From: Nocardia jiangxiensis NBRC 101359
GTDB lineage: Bacteria; Actinomycetota; Actinomycetes; Mycobacteriales; Mycobacteriaceae
Reading direction: 5' to 3'
DNA: 64,000 nucleotides
NCBI RefSeq assembly: GCF_000308615.1
Contig: NZ_BAGB01000010.1
Coordinates: 1 to 64,000, forward strand
The position numbers were made by a program, and so were the translations under genes. This document shows positions 15,844 to 25,443 of this stretch, piece after piece. Position 1 is the stretch's first letter; each line of letters starts with the position of its first letter. Under the pieces are notes generated by a model. That model did not search any database. It was not told the DNA's origin and saw nothing but the letters and a program-made list of their open reading frames with translations.

Positions 15844-16820
15844 CCCACGTTGATGCCGTGTAGCGCGAGCCAGGGTTGCGGGTCGACGTGCTGGCCGTTG
15901 ATCAGGATCTCGAAGTGCAGGTGGGGGCCGGTCGAGTCGCCACGGTTACCGACGCGGGCGATCTGCTGACCGGCGCGGACGCGTTCGCCGACCGAGACCG
16001 AGAAGTCGTACATGTGGCCGTAGACGGAGATGGTGCCGTCGTCGTGCCGGATGCGCACCCACAGGCCGAAGCCCTGGGCGGGTCCGGCGTTGATGACGGT
16101 GCCGTCGGCGACCGCGTAGATGGGTGAGCCGATCGGCGCGGCGATATCAATGCCGTAATGGAAAGTGCCCCAGCGTGATCCGTATCCGGAGGAGAACACG
16201 CCGCGGGCGGGCAGCGCGTATCCGCCGATACTGCCCTCGATTCCGCCGGGCAGGGCGGTGCTCGGGCCGCTGAGCAGCGGTGAGGGTTGTCCGGCCGACG
16301 CGGCGGCGGCCTCGGCCCTGGCCCGGTCCAGGGTGGCGCGGGCGGCCGCGGCCACGACGTCCTGTTCGCGCAGGCGTTCCCCGTTGTCGATGGCGGCCAG
16401 ATCGCGGGCGCTGGTCGCTGGTTCGGCCTGCACCTGTAGCGGATAGGGCACCGGAATGCGTTGTGCCACACCGGGAGCGGGTGTGGAGTCCACTGTGCGC
16501 GGTGCGATGGCGTCCGCCGCGGACAGTAGCCCGACCAGCACGATGCCCCCGACCAGCACCCGATGTGCGAGTACGAAGCCGCGCCCGCGGAACCACGCCC
16601 CGCGCAGCTCGCCCGGCCAGTCCCGGCGCGGGAATCCCCGCCGGTCGAGGTTCGCGATCATCCGGACGATCCGCCGGACCGCTTCCCGAGCACGCTCCGA
16701 TCCGCGGCGAATCCGCTGGATAGGCGAGGGATGCCCCCGATGCAGCTCGGTACGCCAGTCGGGGCGAATCACCGTCCGACTGCCCCTGGAAATCGTCGCG
16801 TGGCGTGCCTCATCAGGCAT
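15840..16820 (-). CDS. M23-family (LytM-like) membrane-anchored peptidase
   Basis: This is a 326-residue protein. About 80 Arg-rich residues precede one membrane helix at ~85-105. An extracytoplasmic linker with a likely helix ([33 protein letters not shown] lies within ~138-170) leads to a C-terminal M23 domain. Zinc ligands appear intact: His221 and Asp225 in HYGIDIA and His302 in HLHFEI, with the catalytic-type His269 in GHM. Such enzymes cut peptidoglycan cross-bridges during growth or division. I chose ATG 16820 as the farthest upstream start before unrelated sequence. It is divergent from aspB with 75 bases between. Confidence 0.85.
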   Translation of the reverse strand: MPDEARHATISRGSRTVIRPDWRTELHRGHPSPIQRIRRGSERAREAVRRIVRMIANLDRRGFPRRDWPGELRGAWFRGRGFVLAHRVLVGGIVLVGLLSAADAIAPRTVDSTPAPGVAQRIPVPYPLQVQAEPATSARDLAAIDNGERLREQDVVAAAARATLDRARAEAAAASAGQPSPLLSGPSTALPGGIEGSIGGYALPARGVFSSGYGSRWGTFHYGIDIAAPIGSPIYAVADGTVINAGPAQGFGLWVRIRHDDGTISVYGHMYDFSVSVGERVRAGQQIARVGNRGDSTGPHLHFEILINGQHVDPQPWLALHGINVG

Positions 16821-16895
16821 TGGGCGACGATAACAGGGCGGTGTTCGCGGGCAGTACTCGTCCGCGCCCGCGGTGGCGTGTTCTACGGTCGTCGG

Positions 16896-18065
16896 GTGCG
16901 CAGTGAATCCCGTCGGTCCACCGTTCCCGCCTTCTACGTCATGGATGTGTGGAAGGCGGCCGCCGAACGCGCCCGCACCCACGGCGACGTACTGGTGCTG
17001 GCCGCGGGACAGCCGTCCACTCCGGCGCCCGCGCCGGTTCTGCGGGCGACCAGGGATGCCCTGGATGCCGAACTGCTCGGCTACACCGAGACTTTCGGCA
17101 CCCCCGAGCTGCGCGCGGCCATCGCCGCGTATCACCGCGACGGCTACGGCATCGAGGTCGACGCCGAGGACGTGGTGGTCACCACCGGATCCTCCGGCGC
17201 GTTCACGCTGATCTTCCTGGCCGCTTTCGATGTCGGCGATACCGTCGTGGTGGCCCGGCCGGGCTATCCGGCGTACCGGAACACGTTGTCGGCCTTGGGA
17301 TGCCGGGTGGTCGAACTGGACTGTGGTGCGCAGACCCGATTCCAGCCGACGGTCGAGATGCTCGAGGCGCTGCCCGAACCGCCCGCCGGGCTGATCGTGG
17401 CGAGTCCGGCCAATCCGACCGGGACGATGATCGCCCCGGCCGAACTGGCGGCGCTGGCCCGCTGGTGTGACGCGCACGGGACATTGCTGATCTCCGACGA
17501 GATCTACCACGGGATCGTCTACGAAGGCGCCTCGGATTCGACCGCGACGTCCTCGGCCTGGGAGACCTCCCGCGAATCGGTGGTCATCGGCTCGGTCTCG
17601 AAGTACTTCTCGATGACGGGCTGGCGGCTGGGCTGGATGCTGGTCCCGCAGGGCCTGCGACCTGCCCTGCAGCGGTTGGCCTCGAATATGACGGTGTGCC
17701 CGCCCGCGGTGTCCCAGTACGCCGCTGTGCACGCCTTCGACGCCGAGTCACGCCGTGAGCTGGACGGCCACGTGCGCCGGTACGCGCGCAACCGCGCACT
17801 GCTGCTGGAGGGCCTGCCCCGGTTGGGCATCACCGATCTGGCCCCGGCCGACGGCGCGTTCTACGCCTACGCCGATATCGCGCATCTCACCGACGACGCG
17901 ACGCGCTGGTGCGCGGACCTGCTCGCCGGCACCGGTGTCGCCCTCGCGCCGGGCACCGACTTCGATACCCGCAACGGCAGTCATACGATTCGGCTGTCCT
18001 TCGCGGGGGCGACGGCGGATATCGAGGAGGCGCTGGTCCGGATGGGCCGCTTCCTGGGCGTTTGA
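16896..18065 (+). CDS. aspB: PLP-dependent aminotransferase, AspB-like
   Basis: This is a 389-residue class I/II aminotransferase. The cofactor lysine is Lys236 in GSVSKYFSMTGWRLGW. Other fold residues are visible: Asn173 in SPANPTG, Asp201 and Tyr204 in SDEIYHG, and an Arg in IRLSFAG near residue 365 for the substrate carboxylate. The whole length, including VPAFYVMDVWKAAAERARTHGD near the start, closely follows M. tuberculosis AspB as I remember it, annotated as an aspartate aminotransferase. The true amino donor is not proven by sequence. GTG at 16896 is the start that matches that N-terminus. Confidence 0.8.
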   Translation: MRSESRRSTVPAFYVMDVWKAAAERARTHGDVLVLAAGQPSTPAPAPVLRATRDALDAELLGYTETFGTPELRAAIAAYHRDGYGIEVDAEDVVVTTGSSGAFTLIFLAAFDVGDTVVVARPGYPAYRNTLSALGCRVVELDCGAQTRFQPTVEMLEALPEPPAGLIVASPANPTGTMIAPAELAALARWCDAHGTLLISDEIYHGIVYEGASDSTATSSAWETSRESVVIGSVSKYFSMTGWRLGWMLVPQGLRPALQRLASNMTVCPPAVSQYAAVHAFDAESRRELDGHVRRYARNRALLLEGLPRLGITDLAPADGAFYAYADIAHLTDDATRWCADLLAGTGVALAPGTDFDTRNGSHTIRLSFAGATADIEEALVRMGRFLGV

Positions 18066-18251
18066 CCAGGCTTGGCGAAGCGGATTGTGCCGCAAAGACT
18101 TTCCCCAGACACCCACCGTGACGCCCGCGAACGGTGTAGAAAAGCCATGGTTGTATTTTCAACACCTGCACGTTTGCCCACTCGAACTGGATTCTCACAG
18201 ATCGCACCGATTTGGCACGGATGAACCGATGATGACTGGCACGATGACACG

Positions 18252-18968
18252 GTGATCACCGCGACGACCCCGAAAGGTGAAAGGCGTCGCCAAGCGTTGG
18301 TCGCGGCTGCCGCCGAGTTGCTACTCGAGGGAGGATTCGACGCAGTGCGCCACCGCTCGGTGGCCACGCGCGCGGACCTTCCTCTGGCCTCGACGACCTA
18401 CTACTTCGAGTCGCTCGAGGATTTGATCGCCCGAGCGGTCGAGTTCAGCGGCAACGCCGAACTCGACGCGATGCGTCGCCGCGTCGGCGATGTCCCGCAC
18501 CGCCGGCGCGGTACCGACGCGACCGTCGATCTGGTCCTGGATCTGCTGGTCGGCGCGGAAGGCCCCGACGAGTCCGCCCGGGGCCGGTTGATCGCGCGCT
18601 ACGAGCGTTCGGTGGCCTCGGCCCGGCATCCGGAACTGCGCGAGGTACAGCTACGACTACGCGCGCAGCTCGAGGAGTTGCTCGCCGAGGCGTTGCGCCG
18701 ATCCGATCGGGTGGTGCGCGCCGAACAGCTGCGACGGATGGTGGCCATGGTGGACGGCGCCGTCGTCGCGGCGCTGACCGAACTGGATCCGCAGCCGCGA
18801 CGCACGGCCCGCGGCGCACTGCTCGAGCTGATCGATGTGATCGCTCCGCCCGCGCCGCAGCACACGATTCCGCCGCATCCGATGGCCACGCACACGATCC
18901 CGCCGCATCCGGTTCCGCAGCATCGGGCCGAGCCCCAGCAACTGGACAGGCACCGATCGCTGGACTGA
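18252..18968 (+). CDS. TetR-family regulator with His/Pro-rich tail
   Basis: This is a 238-residue protein with GTG at 18252. Residues ~8-58 form the TetR HTH (RRQALVAAAAELLLEGGFDAVRHRSVATRADLPLASTTYYFES spans it). Residues ~75-200 form the usual helical ligand-binding core. The end is odd: after about residue 200 a near-exact repeat of HTIPPHP occurs twice (DNA repeats at 18861-18881 and 18891-18911), followed by HRAEPQQ. This gives six histidines and many prolines in about 25 residues. Such tails may bind metal ions or be simple slippage expansions. It lies 24 bases before purB and is probably co-transcribed with it. Confidence 0.85.
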   Translation: MITATTPKGERRRQALVAAAAELLLEGGFDAVRHRSVATRADLPLASTTYYFESLEDLIARAVEFSGNAELDAMRRRVGDVPHRRRGTDATVDLVLDLLVGAEGPDESARGRLIARYERSVASARHPELREVQLRLRAQLEELLAEALRRSDRVVRAEQLRRMVAMVDGAVVAALTELDPQPRRTARGALLELIDVIAPPAPQHTIPPHPMATHTIPPHPVPQHRAEPQQLDRHRSLD

Positions 18969-18992
18969 CGGGGAACCGTAGACTGAGTGTTC

Positions 18993-20414
18993 GTGACCCT
19001 CGTGCCTAACGTCCTCGCCACCCGCTATGCCAGTCCCGAATTGGTGCGGCTGTGGTCGCCCGAGCACAAGATCGTGCTGGAGCGCCGCCTGTGGCTGGAG
19101 GTGCTGCGGGCGCAGTCCGAACTGGGGATCGAGCTTCCCGACGGGGTGCTCACCGATTACGAGCGGGTGCTCGAGCAGGTCGACCTCGCCTCGATCGCCG
19201 AACGCGAGCGGGTCACCCGGCACGATGTGAAGGCGCGGATCGAGGAGTTCAACGCCCTGGCCGGGCACGAACACATCCACAAGGGCATGACCAGCCGCGA
19301 TCTCACCGAGAACGTCGAGCAGTTGCAGATCCGCCTGTCCCTGGAGCATGTGTACGCGCACGGCGTCGCCGTGGCCGCCCGGCTGGCCGAGCGCGCCGCG
19401 GAGTACCAGGCCCTGGTGATGGCCGGTCGCTCGCACAACGTGGCCGCGCAGGCCACCACGCTGGGCAAGCGATTCGCTTCCGCCGCAGACGAAGTGCTGA
19501 TCGCGCTGACCCGGGTGCGCGAGCTGCTCGACCGATATCCGTTGCGCGGCATCAAGGGACCGATGGGCACCGCACAGGACATGCTCGATCTGCTCGGCGG
19601 CGATGCGGGCAAACTTTCGCAGCTGGAGCAGAAGGTGGCGCGGCACCTGGGTTTCGCCACTGTGCTCACCAGCGTCGGGCAGGTGTATCCGCGCTCGCTC
19701 GATCACGACGTGCTCTCCGCGTTGGTCCAGATCGGCGCGGGCCCTTCGTCTTTCGCGCACACGGTGCGGCTGATGGCCGGGAACGAACTGGTCACCGAGG
19801 GTTTCGCGCCCGGTCAGGTGGGTTCCTCGGCGATGCCGCACAAGATGAACACCCGATCCTGTGAGCGGGTCAACGGCCTGCAGGTGGTGCTGCGCGGCTA
19901 CGCGTCGATGGCCGCGGAACTGGCCGGGGCGCAATGGAACGAGGGCGATGTGTTCTGTTCGGTGGTGCGCCGCGTCGCACTGCCGGACGCGTTCTTCGCC
20001 ATCGACGGGATGATCGAGACCTTCCTGACGGTGCTCACCGAATTCGGTGCGTACCCCGCGGTCATCGAGCGCGAACTGAACCGCTACCTGCCGTTCCTGG
20101 CCACCACCCGCATCCTGATGGCCGCCGTGCGCGCCGGGGTCGGTCGCGAGAGTGCGCACGAGGTCATCAAGGAACATGCCGTGGCGGTCGCGCTGGCCAT
20201 GCGCGAACTGGGTCGCGAACCCGATCTGCTGGACCGCCTGGCCGCCGACGACCGGATGCCCCTGGACCGCGCTGCGCTCGATGCCGCCCTGGCCGATCGC
20301 TCGGCCTTCGTCGGCGCGGCCCAGGCCCAGGTCGCCGAGGTCGTCGCGCAGGTCGAGAAGCTGGTCGAGGCGAACCCGGAGGCTGCTCGCTACACCCCCG
20401 CGCCGATTCTGTAG
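18993..20414 (+). CDS. purB: Adenylosuccinate lyase
   Basis: This is a 473-residue member of the fumarase/aspartase superfamily. It cleaves SAICAR to AICAR (step 8 of purine synthesis) and adenylosuccinate to AMP. Strong matches run along the whole protein: NVLATRYASPELVRLWSPEHK at the start, KGMTSRDLTENVEQLQI, GRSHNVAAQATTLGKRFASA, and the superfamily signature GSSAMPHKMNTRSCERVNG with the catalytic-loop serines. It closely resembles mycobacterial PurB. I chose GTG 18993; another GTG two codons upstream (18987) is possible and neither has a clear RBS. A TetR gene precedes it and a HIT gene follows. Confidence 0.96.
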   Translation: MTLVPNVLATRYASPELVRLWSPEHKIVLERRLWLEVLRAQSELGIELPDGVLTDYERVLEQVDLASIAERERVTRHDVKARIEEFNALAGHEHIHKGMTSRDLTENVEQLQIRLSLEHVYAHGVAVAARLAERAAEYQALVMAGRSHNVAAQATTLGKRFASAADEVLIALTRVRELLDRYPLRGIKGPMGTAQDMLDLLGGDAGKLSQLEQKVARHLGFATVLTSVGQVYPRSLDHDVLSALVQIGAGPSSFAHTVRLMAGNELVTEGFAPGQVGSSAMPHKMNTRSCERVNGLQVVLRGYASMAAELAGAQWNEGDVFCSVVRRVALPDAFFAIDGMIETFLTVLTEFGAYPAVIERELNRYLPFLATTRILMAAVRAGVGRESAHEVIKEHAVAVALAMRELGREPDLLDRLAADDRMPLDRAALDAALADRSAFVGAAQAQVAEVVAQVEKLVEANPEAARYTPAPIL

Positions 20415-20487
20415 TTCGCTCGCGCCGCACGACCGGGCCTGCGCGCTTGCAGTGCGGACGCTGCCCCGGATGCCCTATAAACGCAGT

Positions 20488-20922
20488 ATGGATCCTTATA
20501 CGATCTTCGCCGACATCGTGGCCGGGCGCGCTCCGGCATCGATCGTCTACGAGGACCCGGATGTGCTGGCGTTCATGGATATTCGTCCGATGACACCCGG
20601 GCATCTGCTGGTGGTGCCGAAGGTGCCCGCGCGGTCCCTGGCCGAGCTGGATCCCGAGATCGGCGGCAAGCTGTTCCAGGTGGGGCAGCAGTTGGCGGCG
20701 GCGCTGCGGGCCAGCGAGGTGAACTGTGACGGGGTGAATTTCTTTCTCGCCGACGGGGTCACCGCCGGGCAGGAGGTGTTCCACGTGCATCTGCACGTCA
20801 TCGCCCGCACCCCCGGGGACGGATTCGGGTTGCGCGGGCGGCCGCGGACGCCGCCGCGGGAGGATCTGGACTATCTGGCCGCCTCCATCCGTGGCGCACT
20901 GCGGCGTTCGGTGTCCGAGTAG
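20488..20922 (+). CDS. HIT-family hydrolase
   Basis: This is a 144-residue HIT protein with YTIFADIVAGRAPASIVYED at the start, DIRPMTPGHLLVVPK, and the triad HVHLHVI near residue 94. The C-terminal tail contains RPRTPPREDLDYLA, usual for the branch with one HIT domain acting on dinucleoside polyphosphates or AMP conjugates. I chose ATG 20488; an in-frame ATG at 20470 would add six residues. TATAAA lies a few bases before 20488, so the message might be leaderless. It follows purB by 73 bases and may share its transcript. It is distinct from the HIT protein at 14079. Confidence 0.88.
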   Translation: MDPYTIFADIVAGRAPASIVYEDPDVLAFMDIRPMTPGHLLVVPKVPARSLAELDPEIGGKLFQVGQQLAAALRASEVNCDGVNFFLADGVTAGQEVFHVHLHVIARTPGDGFGLRGRPRTPPREDLDYLAASIRGALRRSVSE

Positions 20923-21056
20923 GTCCGCTCGATGGGCGTGTCGCGCGCTCGAGTCGGCGATTTGCTCGCAAAGAGCCAGTCGGGCAAATCAACCCCGGAC
21001 CTGTTCGGTCGGGTTATGTTGATTGTTCCGGTTCACGGGCTGATGGAGGTGGGGAT

Positions 21057-22013
21057 ATGCGACACGGGTCGATTGCTGTGCTGGTGCTGGCGATGGTTCT
21101 GGGGGTTTCCGCGACGCTGATCGGACAACCGCGAGCCACTGCCGCCCGGGTCGTCGGCAGCACCGAACTGGGGCCGACCAGGTCCGCGCTGTTCATCGAT
21201 TCGCCCGCGATGGGCCAGATCATGCAGGTGCAGGTGCTGCATCCGGTCGGATCGCACTCCCGGCCCTCCTACTATCTGCTCGACGGCCTGGATCCGGGCC
21301 CGGACCAGAGCAGCTGGACCAATGCCACCGACGCCGAGCCGTTCTTCGCGAACAAGAACGTCAACGTGGTGCTGCCGATGGGCGGGGAGGCCAGCTACTA
21401 CACGAACTGGCAGCGCGACGACCCGAATCTGGGCCACTACCAGTGGGAGACGTTCCTGACCCGGGAGCTGCCGCCGGTCATCGACCGCGAGTTCGCGGGT
21501 AACGGCGTCAACGGTATCGGCGGACTGTCCATGGGTGGGATCGCGGCTTTCGTACTGGCCGTACGCAATCCGCAGCTGTATCGCGCGGTCGCCGGCTACA
21601 GCGCGTGCCCGGACATGGGGCTGGCACAGGGGCCGATCATGTTCTCCATCGCCAATCGCGGTGGTGATCCCGGCAATATGTGGGGCGCGCCCGGCGGCCC
21701 GGACTGGGGTGCGCACGATCCGGCGCTGCTCGCGGATCGCCTGCGCGGCAAGACCATCTACCTGTCCACCGGTTCGGGCGTGCCCGGACCGCACGAGGGC
21801 GAGCTGAAACCGCAACTGGCGGAGAACTTCCTGACCGGCGTCCCGATCGAGGCCGCCGTCGACACCTGCGTCACCGCGTTCGCGCAGCGCTTGCGCGCGT
21901 TGCACATTCCGGCCGATATCGTCCAGAATCCGGTGGGCACGCATTCGTGGTCCTACTGGAAGGACGATCTGCACGCCTCCTGGCCCACGGTGGCGCGAGC
22001 GCTGGGCGCGTGA
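21057..22013 (+). CDS. Antigen-85-type mycolyltransferase/esterase, exported
   Basis: This is a 318-residue protein with an N-terminal signal sequence (hydrophobic SIAVLVLAMVLGVSATLIG, processing probably after residue ~29, ATAA). The alpha/beta-hydrolase fold of the Ag85/Fbp family follows: YYLLDGLDPGPDQSSW, NVVLPMGGEASYYTNW, and the nucleophile Ser158 in GLSMGG. The end carries a VGTHSW motif with the catalytic His. Family members move mycolates between trehalose esters or to arabinogalactan outside the membrane; mycolate-making genera have several paralogues. Which acceptor this one uses is unknown. GGAGG precedes the ATG. Its presence supports a Nocardia-like host. Confidence 0.88.
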   Translation: MRHGSIAVLVLAMVLGVSATLIGQPRATAARVVGSTELGPTRSALFIDSPAMGQIMQVQVLHPVGSHSRPSYYLLDGLDPGPDQSSWTNATDAEPFFANKNVNVVLPMGGEASYYTNWQRDDPNLGHYQWETFLTRELPPVIDREFAGNGVNGIGGLSMGGIAAFVLAVRNPQLYRAVAGYSACPDMGLAQGPIMFSIANRGGDPGNMWGAPGGPDWGAHDPALLADRLRGKTIYLSTGSGVPGPHEGELKPQLAENFLTGVPIEAAVDTCVTAFAQRLRALHIPADIVQNPVGTHSWSYWKDDLHASWPTVARALGA

Positions 22014-22030
22014 ACGACGGCGACGGGCGA

Positions 22031-22243
22031 TCAGGCTCCGGGCCGGTTGAATTCCCCGTCCTTGGCGCCGGCGACGAAGGCATTCCACTCGCCGGGAGTG
22101 AAGATCAGCACCGGGCCGTCGGGATTCTTCGCATCGCGCAGGCCGATATTGCCGGTGGCCAGGAACGCCACCTCCACGCCCCCGGTCTCGCTGCTGCGGT
22201 GCCAGACGGCGTCCGGTTCGATCTCACGGTTCTTCGCTTCCAT
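22031..22243 (-). CDS. DUF397 domain protein
   Basis: This is a 70-residue protein with the DUF397 pattern: VWHRSSETGGVEVAFLATGN, then IGLRDAKNPDGPVLIFTPGEWNAF across residues ~33-57. Streptomycetes and other actinobacteria usually encode these next to an XRE regulator of the WhiJ/BldB-associated type, forming pairs that affect development. Here no XRE gene lies next to it; the 600 bases upstream hold no gene. It is convergent with the mycolyltransferase-like gene (17 bases). The ATG at 22243 has GGAG just upstream on its strand. Confidence 0.85.
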   Translation of the reverse strand: MEAKNREIEPDAVWHRSSETGGVEVAFLATGNIGLRDAKNPDGPVLIFTPGEWNAFVAGAKDGEFNRPGA

Positions 22244-22845
22244 GGATGCTCCTGTGCTGGTTCGTGACCCAATATGAACCACATGAGAATAGTGATGTTC
22301 AACACCTGAGACAAAAGGATAATTCCGAGCGGAATATCGCCCTGACCCGATGATATGAACTACACCGCATTGGCGTTATTCCGAAGTGGACATGAACCTT
22401 CCGAAATGGTGGTTCGGTGCCGCGGCCGGGGGGATGCGGCCGCGGTCGGGTGCGGGTGGGGTCCGTGTGGCGCGGCGAGGTCCGGTCCGTCGGTGAACCG
22501 GTCGTTGTGTCGAGCGATTGGGCAGGTCGCGAGGGGTAGGGTGGCGCGCGCGGGTGCGGCCGGGCTCACTGGTCGATTGTCCAGGACATCGGGCGGATGT
22601 CCGATCTGTTCGGTTTCGGGCAAACCGGACGGTCGCGCGGGCTTCGGGTCGAATGGGATCCATCACATACGGCGGCATTCGGCGAACAGCGGGCATTTCT
22701 TCGGTGTTATCCGGCTCGTTTGGTTTATCCGGCAAGCTGAGCGGAAACCCAGAACTTTGTGGCGGGAATACAGCGTCCACCGGCCCGCGGAGGACCGGCG
22801 CCCGCGCCGCGTCACGGCATGGCACGACAAAGGATGGAGCACCGC
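22244..22845. other. 600-base gap with no supported gene
   Basis: Frames are open on both strands, but their products are Arg/Gly/Pro-rich and resemble no family. The left end (22250-22400) is relatively AT-rich and probably holds the DUF397 promoter. The right end carries the ribosome-binding site for the small gene at 22846. No strong inverted repeat or tRNA-like fold was noticed. Confidence 0.5.
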
Positions 22846-23061
22846 ATGGCACCCGTCTTCGACAGTTGCGCGGTAGTGCCCCGGCACCTTACCGTCGAGC
22901 AGGCTCACAACATCTTGCGTATCCACAACAGCTGCCCCCCCGACCAGTGTCTGCGTCGCAAGGCCGCACTGTTCTTTCTGATGGAATCGCGCCGCATCGA
23001 TCGCGGCACCGTCGGTCGGCGGCTGCCGGGGTCCCCGCCGCGCACCCGAGGGCTGTCCTAG
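22846..23061 (+). CDS. Small hypothetical protein (71 aa)
   Basis: The ATG at 22846 follows AAAGGATGGAG, a good ribosome-binding site. The product starts MAPVFDSCAVVPRHLTVEQA and continues with CPPDQCLRRKAALFFLMESR; it then ends in a basic Arg/Pro-rich tail. Three cysteines lie within about 40 residues (positions ~8, 30 and 35), but not in a WhiB or zinc-ribbon spacing. No membrane segment. I think similar short proteins occur in other Nocardia genomes but I cannot name a family. It stands alone before the oligopeptidase gene. The RBS and non-random composition are the support. Confidence 0.5.
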   Translation: MAPVFDSCAVVPRHLTVEQAHNILRIHNSCPPDQCLRRKAALFFLMESRRIDRGTVGRRLPGSPPRTRGLS

Positions 23062-23148
23062 CCTCGACGCACCGCTCGCAGGTGCGGCGACGGTTCGCCG
23101 CACCGGGTCCGACCGGCCCTGTCGGACCCGCCCACTACGGTGGAGTGC

Positions 23149-25335
23149 ATGGCTCTCGACACTGGTACCGGCCCGATCCGCAACGCCGCCGACGCGTCCG
23201 TGGTGACGCCGCCGATCGCGAAGCGGGTCCCGGCGCAGCGCGTGCACCACGGCGACGTCGTCGTGGACCAGTACGAGTGGCTGCGCCGGAAGGAGGATCC
23301 GGAGGTCATCGCCTACCTGGAGGCGGAGAACGCCTACACCGAGGCGTGTACGGCGCAGCTACAGCCGTTGCGGGAGAAGATCTTCGACGAGATCAAGTCC
23401 CGCATCCAGGAGACGGATCTGTCGGTACCGGTCCGGATGGGCGATTTCTGGTACTACTCGCGCAGTTTCGAGGGCAAGCAGTACGGCGCGCACTGCCGGT
23501 GCCCGATCGGTTCCCCGGACGACTGGACCCCGCCCACGCTCGACGCCACCACGCCGATCCCCGGCGAGCAGGTGCTGCTGGACAGCAATCTGCTGGCCGA
23601 GGGGCACGAGTACTTCGCCGTCGGCGCCTACTCGATCAGTAACGACGGCGCTCTGCTGGCCTATTCGGTGGACACCTCCGGCGACGAGCGCTACCTGCTG
23701 CGGTTCAAGGACCTGCGCACCGGCGCCGATCTCGCCGACGAGATCGCCGGTACGGTCCCGGATGCGACCTGGTCGCTGGACGGCACGCACGTGTTCTATC
23801 AGACCTACGACGAGGCATGGCGTTCGGACACGGTCTGGCGGCACCGGCTGGGCACGCCGAACGAGCAGGACGTCCAGGTGTTCCACGAGCCGGACGAGCG
23901 CTTCTCGGTGGGCATGGACACCACCCGTTCGGAGAAGTACCTGATGATCGGGGTGCACTCGAAGATCACCACCGAGATCCGGATCCTGGAATCCGATGAT
24001 CCCGAGGGTGAGTTCCGGGTGCTGCTGCCGCGCCGGGAGGGTGTGGAGTACACCGCCGAGCACGCGGTCATCGGCGGGCGGGACCGATTCCTGATCCTGC
24101 ACAACGGCGAGGTGCCCGCGCCCGGCGGCGGCACGATCAAGGCCGAGAACTTCGTGCTCGCCGAGGCGCCGGTGGACGATCCGGCCGCCATGACCACCCT
24201 CATCGACCATCGCGAGGATGTGCGGCTCGAGGGTGTGGACTGTTTCACCGACCACCTGGCGCTGTCCTACCGCCGCGGGGCGCTGCCGCGAGTCGCGGTG
24301 TGGCCGTTGACCTCCGACGGTTACGGCGAACTGCGCGAGCTGGATTTCGGGCTGGAGCTGTTCTCCGCGGGCGTCCTGGTCAATCCGGAGTGGGCGCAGC
24401 CGACGCTGCGGGTCGGCGTGACCTCCTACATCACGCCGGTGCGGGTGTTCGATTTCGTACCCGCCACCGGTGAGCTGCTGCTGCGCAAGGAGCAGGTGGT
24501 GCTGGGCGGCTACGATCCGGACGACTACGAACAGCACCGCGATTGGGCCGTCGCCGAGGACGGCACCCGGATTCCGATCTCGCTGGTGCGCCGCAAGGAT
24601 CTCCCGGCCGATGGGCCGAAACCGTTGCTGCTCTACGGATACGGTTCCTACGAGGCCAGTATGGATCCGGGGTTCTCGGTGTCGCGGCTGTCGCTGCTGG
24701 ATCGGGGCATGGTGTTCGCGGTCGCCCATGTGCGCGGCGGCGGCGAGATGGGCCGGCTGTGGTACGAGCACGGCAAGACACTGCGCAAGAAGAACACCTT
24801 CACCGATTTCGTCTCCTGCGCACGGCATCTGATCGATACCGGCGTCACCGCGCCGGACCGTCTGGTCGCCGACGGCGGCAGTGCGGGCGGCCTGCTGGTC
24901 GGCGCGGTCGCCAATCTGGCGCCGGAACTGTTCGCCGGAATTCTGGCGGCCGTACCCTTCGTCGACCCGCTGACCTCGATCCTGGATCCGTCGCTGCCGT
25001 TGACCGTGACCGAATGGGACGAGTGGGGTAATCCGCTGGAGGATCCGGCGGTGTACGAGTACATGAAGTCGTACTCGCCGTACGAGAACGTCCGGGCGGC
25101 AGACTATCCCGCGATCCTGGCCACTACCGGTCTCAACGACACCCGCGTGCTGTACGTCGAACCGGCCAAGTGGATCGCCAGGCTGCGGGCCACCGCGACC
25201 GGCCACTCACGCCTCCTGCTCAAGACCGAGATGAGTGCGGGGCACGGCGGTGTCAGCGGGAAGTACGAGAAGTGGAAGGAAGTGGCGTTCGAATACGCCT
25301 GGGTGCTGGATACTCTCGGCCTCTGCGACCGGTAA
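23149..25335 (+). CDS. ptrB: Oligopeptidase B (S9A serine peptidase)
   Basis: This is a 728-residue prolyl-oligopeptidase-family enzyme that cleaves short peptides, typically after basic residues, in the cytoplasm. A beta-propeller (~70-420) caps the C-terminal alpha/beta-hydrolase domain. The triad is visible as Ser578 in DGGSAGGLL, Asp664 in GLNDTRV and His699 in SAGHGG. HVRGGGEMGRLWYEHGK and the acidic residues in EWDEWGNP are characteristic of oligopeptidase B rather than true prolyl oligopeptidase. I chose ATG 23149; a GTG at 23140 is also in frame. It stands alone between a small hypothetical gene and the hemophore-like pair. Confidence 0.92.
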   Translation: MALDTGTGPIRNAADASVVTPPIAKRVPAQRVHHGDVVVDQYEWLRRKEDPEVIAYLEAENAYTEACTAQLQPLREKIFDEIKSRIQETDLSVPVRMGDFWYYSRSFEGKQYGAHCRCPIGSPDDWTPPTLDATTPIPGEQVLLDSNLLAEGHEYFAVGAYSISNDGALLAYSVDTSGDERYLLRFKDLRTGADLADEIAGTVPDATWSLDGTHVFYQTYDEAWRSDTVWRHRLGTPNEQDVQVFHEPDERFSVGMDTTRSEKYLMIGVHSKITTEIRILESDDPEGEFRVLLPRREGVEYTAEHAVIGGRDRFLILHNGEVPAPGGGTIKAENFVLAEAPVDDPAAMTTLIDHREDVRLEGVDCFTDHLALSYRRGALPRVAVWPLTSDGYGELRELDFGLELFSAGVLVNPEWAQPTLRVGVTSYITPVRVFDFVPATGELLLRKEQVVLGGYDPDDYEQHRDWAVAEDGTRIPISLVRRKDLPADGPKPLLLYGYGSYEASMDPGFSVSRLSLLDRGMVFAVAHVRGGGEMGRLWYEHGKTLRKKNTFTDFVSCARHLIDTGVTAPDRLVADGGSAGGLLVGAVANLAPELFAGILAAVPFVDPLTSILDPSLPLTVTEWDEWGNPLEDPAVYEYMKSYSPYENVRAADYPAILATTGLNDTRVLYVEPAKWIARLRATATGHSRLLLKTEMSAGHGGVSGKYEKWKEVAFEYAWVLDTLGLCDR

Positions 25336-25443
25336 GCCAGCGGCACGACGAACAGGCGGGCGTTTGCGCGCACCCGCCTGTTCGACAGCCGGTTTTCGGC
25401 CTGGCTCAGTGGATTTCGGCTCGCTGCATTCGATTCGAAGGGT

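Noticed and set aside
15840..17732. 630-residue version of the M23 gene
   Set aside because: The N-terminal 300 codons lie antisense to aspB and have random composition; the real protein starts at 16820.
22518..23642. 374-residue plus-strand frame overlapping the oligopeptidase gene
   Set aside because: Out-of-frame shadow of ptrB with Arg/Gly-rich composition.
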